From NORP309 sp964352735 (GTDB taxonomy: Bacteria > Pseudomonadota > Gammaproteobacteria > Xanthomonadales > Marinicellaceae), in assembly GCA_964352735.1 (NCBI GenBank), contig CAYGTC010000002.1, positions 124,001 to 188,000 on the forward strand: a DNA stretch of 64,000 nucleotides, given 5' to 3'. Under the pieces are notes generated by a model that saw only the letters and a program-made list of their open reading frames with translations, did no database searches and was not told the origin of the DNA. Position numbers and translations under genes: made by a program. This document shows, piece by piece, positions 62,501-64,000 of the stretch (position 1 is its first letter; each line of letters opens with the position of its first letter).

Positions 62501-64000
62501 ATTTTCAACCCCGATGCCGAGTTCAAGGTCAAATTTTGCCGTCGTTTTCTTTTGAATGGGAAGGAAGTCTATATCACTCAAATGGAATAACGACTCGTCG
62601 TTGTTATTCATGCTCAACATGATTTGAAACAACGGACTATGTTGTGTACTTCGATGTGGATTGAGGCGATCAACCAAGTGTTCAAAAGGCACATCCTGAT
62701 GCGCCTGTGCATCAAGATTGACGGTTTTGATTTGCTGCAAATATTCATCAAATGACATATCACCCTTACAATCAATACGTAACACCAAAGTATTCACAAA
62801 AAAACCAATCAAATTTTCCAAAGATTTGTGTTTGCGATTGGCCACTGGCGTACCTATCACAATGTCACGGTTATTCGAAAAACGGCTCAACAAAATCGAA
62901 AATACTGCATGAACCACCATAAACAACGTCACCTGATTGTCTAAAGCAATAACTTCTAAGTGATTTAACACGGATGAATCCAAAGTAAATTTATGTGCCG
63001 CTCCATTGAAGCTTTGGTGTTCAAGGCGATCATGGTCTAGTGGTAAATTGTGCACCTGAGGTAAATCCGCCAATTGTTGATCCCAGTAGGCCAACTGTGA
63101 TTCCAAAACTTCTCCTTGCAACCATTGACGCTGCCAGTGCGCATAGTCTGCATACTGTATGTTCAAAGGCAACAAAGGGCTCTCTTTACCAGCTAATCTA
63201 CACTTATAAAGTGTCATAAACTCTTTGACCAATACACCCATTGACCAACCATCAGAGGCAATGTGATGCATATTGAATAACAAAACACCTTCATCATCAC
63301 TTAAGGCAAGATAACTCACTCGTAACATCACATCATTTTTAAGGTCAAAGGATTGATTGCCATCGACCTTTATCGCTTCATCTATCTTTTGTTCTTGAAC
63401 TGATTTTGGTAAATCACGTAAGTCAATTTCTGTTATACAAAAATCAAAATCCTCAACAATCACTTGTAATGGACCCTCTGAATCTTCAACAAAAATGGTA
63501 CGCAAACTTTCATGCCTGGCAATGATTTGATCAAAAGCATATTGCGCAATCTTTGTATTAAACGCTCCCACAACCCGCATGGCTGATGGCAAATTGTAAT
63601 GCGAACTACCGCCATCCATTTGATCAATAAACCACAAACGTTGTTGGGCAAATGACAGTTTTAATTTTTCTTTTTCTCGATCAATAATGGTAATGTCATG
63701 ACGAACAGTATCTTCAGATGAATCAATGAGTTGTGCTAATTGCGATAACTGTGGCTTTTCAAAAATATCTTGGATCGATAACTCACAACCAAAGCCATGA
63801 CTGATCTCTGACAATAACCTGACCGATAACAAAGAATGACCACCCAAGGCGAAAAAATGAGCATCAGCACTGATTTCACTCACCTCTATGTTCAGCAAAT
63901 GCCCCCACATCTCTGCCAACTCTTGTTGAATCTCCCCAACAGGCTTAATGTATTTGCCCAACTCAGCTGCCAAATCAACCACTGGTAAGGCCCTATAATC
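56513..64000 (-). CDS. NRPS with terminal thioesterase (A end-T-CAT-CAT-TE), 5' part beyond the window
   Basis: The frame is open from the right edge: the first visible codons read DYRALP, the end of an adenylation domain. A GTG at 63982 is therefore internal, and the true start lies beyond 64000. Numbering visible residues from 64000: T Ser56; C His245, A Asp769, T Ser1109; C His1296, A Asp1819, T Ser2160; TE ~2220-2495 with Ser2289 (GWSLGG) and His2457 (GEHNSLL). The first complete A domain has the pocket DAQDLGVVDK, which I recall as the glutamine code of lichenysin-type synthetases. The second has DPRHLTCRAK and the Lys2-like SGLAHDPLQRDIF, the same unusual class as the last module of the five-module protein. 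Its C domain (SYAQYRVWFIEQ...TNEHNM) also matches that one, so this is a duplicated module. The TE implies that this protein completes its own peptide, separate from the line that starts 15 bases downstream. Confidence 0.95.
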   Translation of the reverse strand, partial: DYRALPVVDLAAELGKYIKPVGEIQQELAEMWGHLLNIEVSEISADAHFFALGGHSLLSVRLLSEISHGFGCELSIQDIFEKPQLSQLAQLIDSSEDTVRHDITIIDREKEKLKLSFAQQRLWFIDQMDGGSSHYNLPSAMRVVGAFNTKIAQYAFDQIIARHESLRTIFVEDSEGPLQVIVEDFDFCITEIDLRDLPKSVQEQKIDEAIKVDGNQSFDLKNDVMLRVSYLALSDDEGVLLFNMHHIASDGWSMGVLVKEFMTLYKCRLAGKESPLLPLNIQYADYAHWQRQWLQGEVLESQLAYWDQQLADLPQVHNLPLDHDRLEHQSFNGAAHKFTLDSSVLNHLEVIALDNQVTLFMVVHAVFSILLSRFSNNRDIVIGTPVANRKHKSLENLIGFFVNTLVLRIDCKGDMSFDEYLQQIKTVNLDAQAHQDVPFEHLVDRLNPHRSTQHSPLFQIMLSMNNNDESLFHLSDIDFLPIQKKTTAKFDLELGIGVENGELSGHFVYNIDLFTSSSIARFADGFQRLIKAIISDDRQRLSQLSLLQEQERYHLIKTLNNTQKSFGKQKCLHQLFEEQVALTPNHVAVCQGEHALTYQTLNLQANQLAHYLLDHGHEVGDIIGICLDRSVSTVVSVMSVLKAGCVYLPLDPNYPQARLKHMIVDSGLSTVLTNKQVFNTLSGVDTDLIVLDNKGVASELMDCAIENPVISALNWNHLAYIIYTSGSTGVPKGVMIEHRSVINLCMNLKQSLKEMQSGQWGWLASLSFDASLQGLCALSLGQTLTVVPQETKTDTQAITQLLSESHINLLDCTPTLVELWLNIGLGHLLPNLLIGGEAISVELWSKLVKWQKQFDKKAYNVYGPTECCVDASFTRITGAEPHIGQAMNNIEFYVLGIHGEIVPYGTTGELYIGGEGLARGYINQPQMTEEKFIEYTFDENQSKRLYKTGDLVRHLKSDNLAFIGRTDHQVKVRGFRIEQNEIIHQMMQHDDVKSAALTINEGHLIGYFTSNSEASVTSLIDQINRHLKQYLAEYMMPSILMRLETLPMTVNGKIDHQALPKPEFNASNKMEQSIGPTENALAQIWADLLKIETKIISRDVNFFELGGHSLLLTQMLHAVVQKFDVQLPIKSVFAAPTIGQMAKKIEGKQGIQSQLKAVDHQGPVPLSYAQYRVWFIEQLKDHTNEHNMTSAVRIIGIFKPAILQNALNSMIAQHEILRTRIEVIDNQPCQIVEDHYDYDISIKDLRGLPNVDCVKKVKELTYLHDTQVFDLSTLPLLSVLVLQVENEEFLLHFNIHHIISDGWSQQLFFAQLMDNYQSHLDNKQGSKTVTDLNYGDYAHWQNQFLQSEQADEQRAFWQQYLHDCNEHLSLPIENSQSDFNAKHSHCSTIINEALSRKLKSLSHLHQGSLFNVLHSAFAVLLGRLSGENDFNIGLPVTGRHIYGTQDMLGMFLNNLPIRHQLDLSVPYDELLKQQINNVNQVLSHQDIPFEKIIEISGCDRSPEHTPLFQILFNMLSLPESESEKVNNDFVVEARSTAEIETKFNMTLYLAETKEGVNISCHFNSALYEVKVIEQLLNQYSYLLTQIAENSQQVCAQYSLNVGPCLIEHDAIERFHTDDVMALFYRRVKWSPESVAVIDGDEKWTYQMLKSASDHVSCTLQSLDISCGDVVTIMATRHVSVVIAIMATLQTGAAYSIVLPDSPVYQISQHISVVNTSVLLLCESDQDYSQALLSALNNSLDVIEVNNYSSSYSEITPPFVPFNNKPEQLACITFTSGSSGQPKAICGTHAGLSGYLQWWPDQFNVTTQDRFSMLSGLAHDPLQRDIFSSLCIGACVVMPSEKDFTALKFVEWIKNERISVMHLTPAMAEAIAIEGIVPIDSVKTILLTGEALRFETVQQLRKFNSIVALYNCYGASESQRALTYYHIPGAMDFSLSPIARSTPDTRLRIVNEYGTDCGAGEPGEIFIESAQLSRGYMHDDALNAACFNEIGSGLRSYKTGDLGLYLSNGDIQYLGRRDFQVSIRGYRVELGEIEHHLLQIPEVNSTAVVLKKEDTLVAFVSLNVTEDSNVLKNIKSELESKLAPYLIPSIFTVINQMPLNANGKLDRKALLKLEVDDQAIAFVAPANHDQIQLIKVISETLDIPADKISMKASFFELGGHSLSLLKVLKKLSKQGITIDIRRFYESKSLIEICDDKKHSEVESTYPCIVKLNHCLSGTPLFMVHPLIGRVDCYKQLADDLAEVCPVYGVQAPFLSGQDCAFNDVQQLAEEYVNQLLMVQPSGPYRIVGWSLGGRIAQKMIITLQNLGHEIEYYAAFDSMLFYRDKESNTQYQALQHAFWVFSTDLSEVDSQAQQYESIWQASSEMIADLPDSKQASLVADLLIDQGFETHLPDKKSVVLALKFAINLPMEQKTLQPIDIKGRSVLFIASENDDRLMLKYGWRKAVQSPSEYVMVNGEHNSLLSGESYIQIKNKLIKDLSISAPNLGLKQTTQNKKN

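Noticed and set aside
63460..63982. GTG at 63982 as the start of the rightmost NRPS gene
   Set aside because: The frame is open to the window edge and the codons before it (DYRALP) are the conserved end of an adenylation domain, so the GTG is internal.
16717..64000. Heterocyclisation (Cy) domains among the C domains
   Set aside because: Every condensation-type domain keeps HHxxxDG; the DxxxxDxxS motif of Cy domains was not seen.
16717..64000. CRISPR-like or tandem repeats suggested by recurring short sequences
   Set aside because: The repeated stretches are conserved C, A and T motifs within coding frames at about 3-kb spacing, not short regular repeats with spacers.

Overview
The window is dominated by a minus-strand nonribosomal peptide synthetase (NRPS) locus in a low-GC genome. 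The bacterium is probably a gammaproteobacterium. The hints are a ThrA-type homoserine dehydrogenase, a SyrD/PvdE-type cyclic-peptide exporter and an ECF sigma factor paired with a Ser/Thr kinase carrying a long C-terminal region. A Marinicella-like lineage would fit, but I cannot prove it from this sequence.

Layout, low to high coordinate. 1-3750: 5' part of a type I polyketide synthase gene (KS-DH-start of KR, no acyltransferase between KS and DH), running off the left edge. 3751-5681: AT-rich non-coding DNA with a decayed insertion sequence (4709-5596) that still has both terminal inverted repeats. 5682-12279: a DUF1761 membrane protein, a kinase/ECF sigma pair with overlapping stop and start, an exported trypsin-like protease and a standalone homoserine dehydrogenase. 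12420-15711: NRPS accessory genes (Sfp-type phosphopantetheinyl transferase, type II thioesterase, cyclic-peptide ABC exporter). 16069-16593: the only convincing plus-strand gene, a hotdog-fold protein with a good promoter. 16717-64000: four giant NRPS genes, the last truncated by the right edge.

Transcription of the NRPS genes runs right to left. The first gene (from beyond 64000 to 56513) ends in its own thioesterase: ...T / C-A(Gln)-T / C-A(Lys2-like)-T-TE. Only 15 bp later a second assembly line begins and spans three proteins: C-A-T-E-C-A-T (48716-56497), then C-A-T-E-C-A-T-C-A-T-C-A-T-C-A-T (30470-47944), then C-A-T x4-TE (16717-30435). Acidic C-terminal tails and TubC-type N-terminal docking domains support this order. 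Read by eye from the binding pockets, the second line predicts: D-Leu-like, X, D-Gln/Glu-like, Leu-like, Ala-like, X, Lys2-like pocket, Ser, X, hydrophobic or aromatic, Gly. That is eleven residues, released by the terminal TE. D-amino-acid-type condensation domains follow both epimerases, so the architecture is self-consistent.

The most unusual features are two NRPS modules with alpha-aminoadipate-reductase-like (Lys2-like) adenylation domains, two TE-terminated assembly lines in tandem, and a leftover thioesterase C-terminus (about 48296-48523) between the second and third NRPS genes. The leftover looks like a scar of gene-cluster rearrangement.
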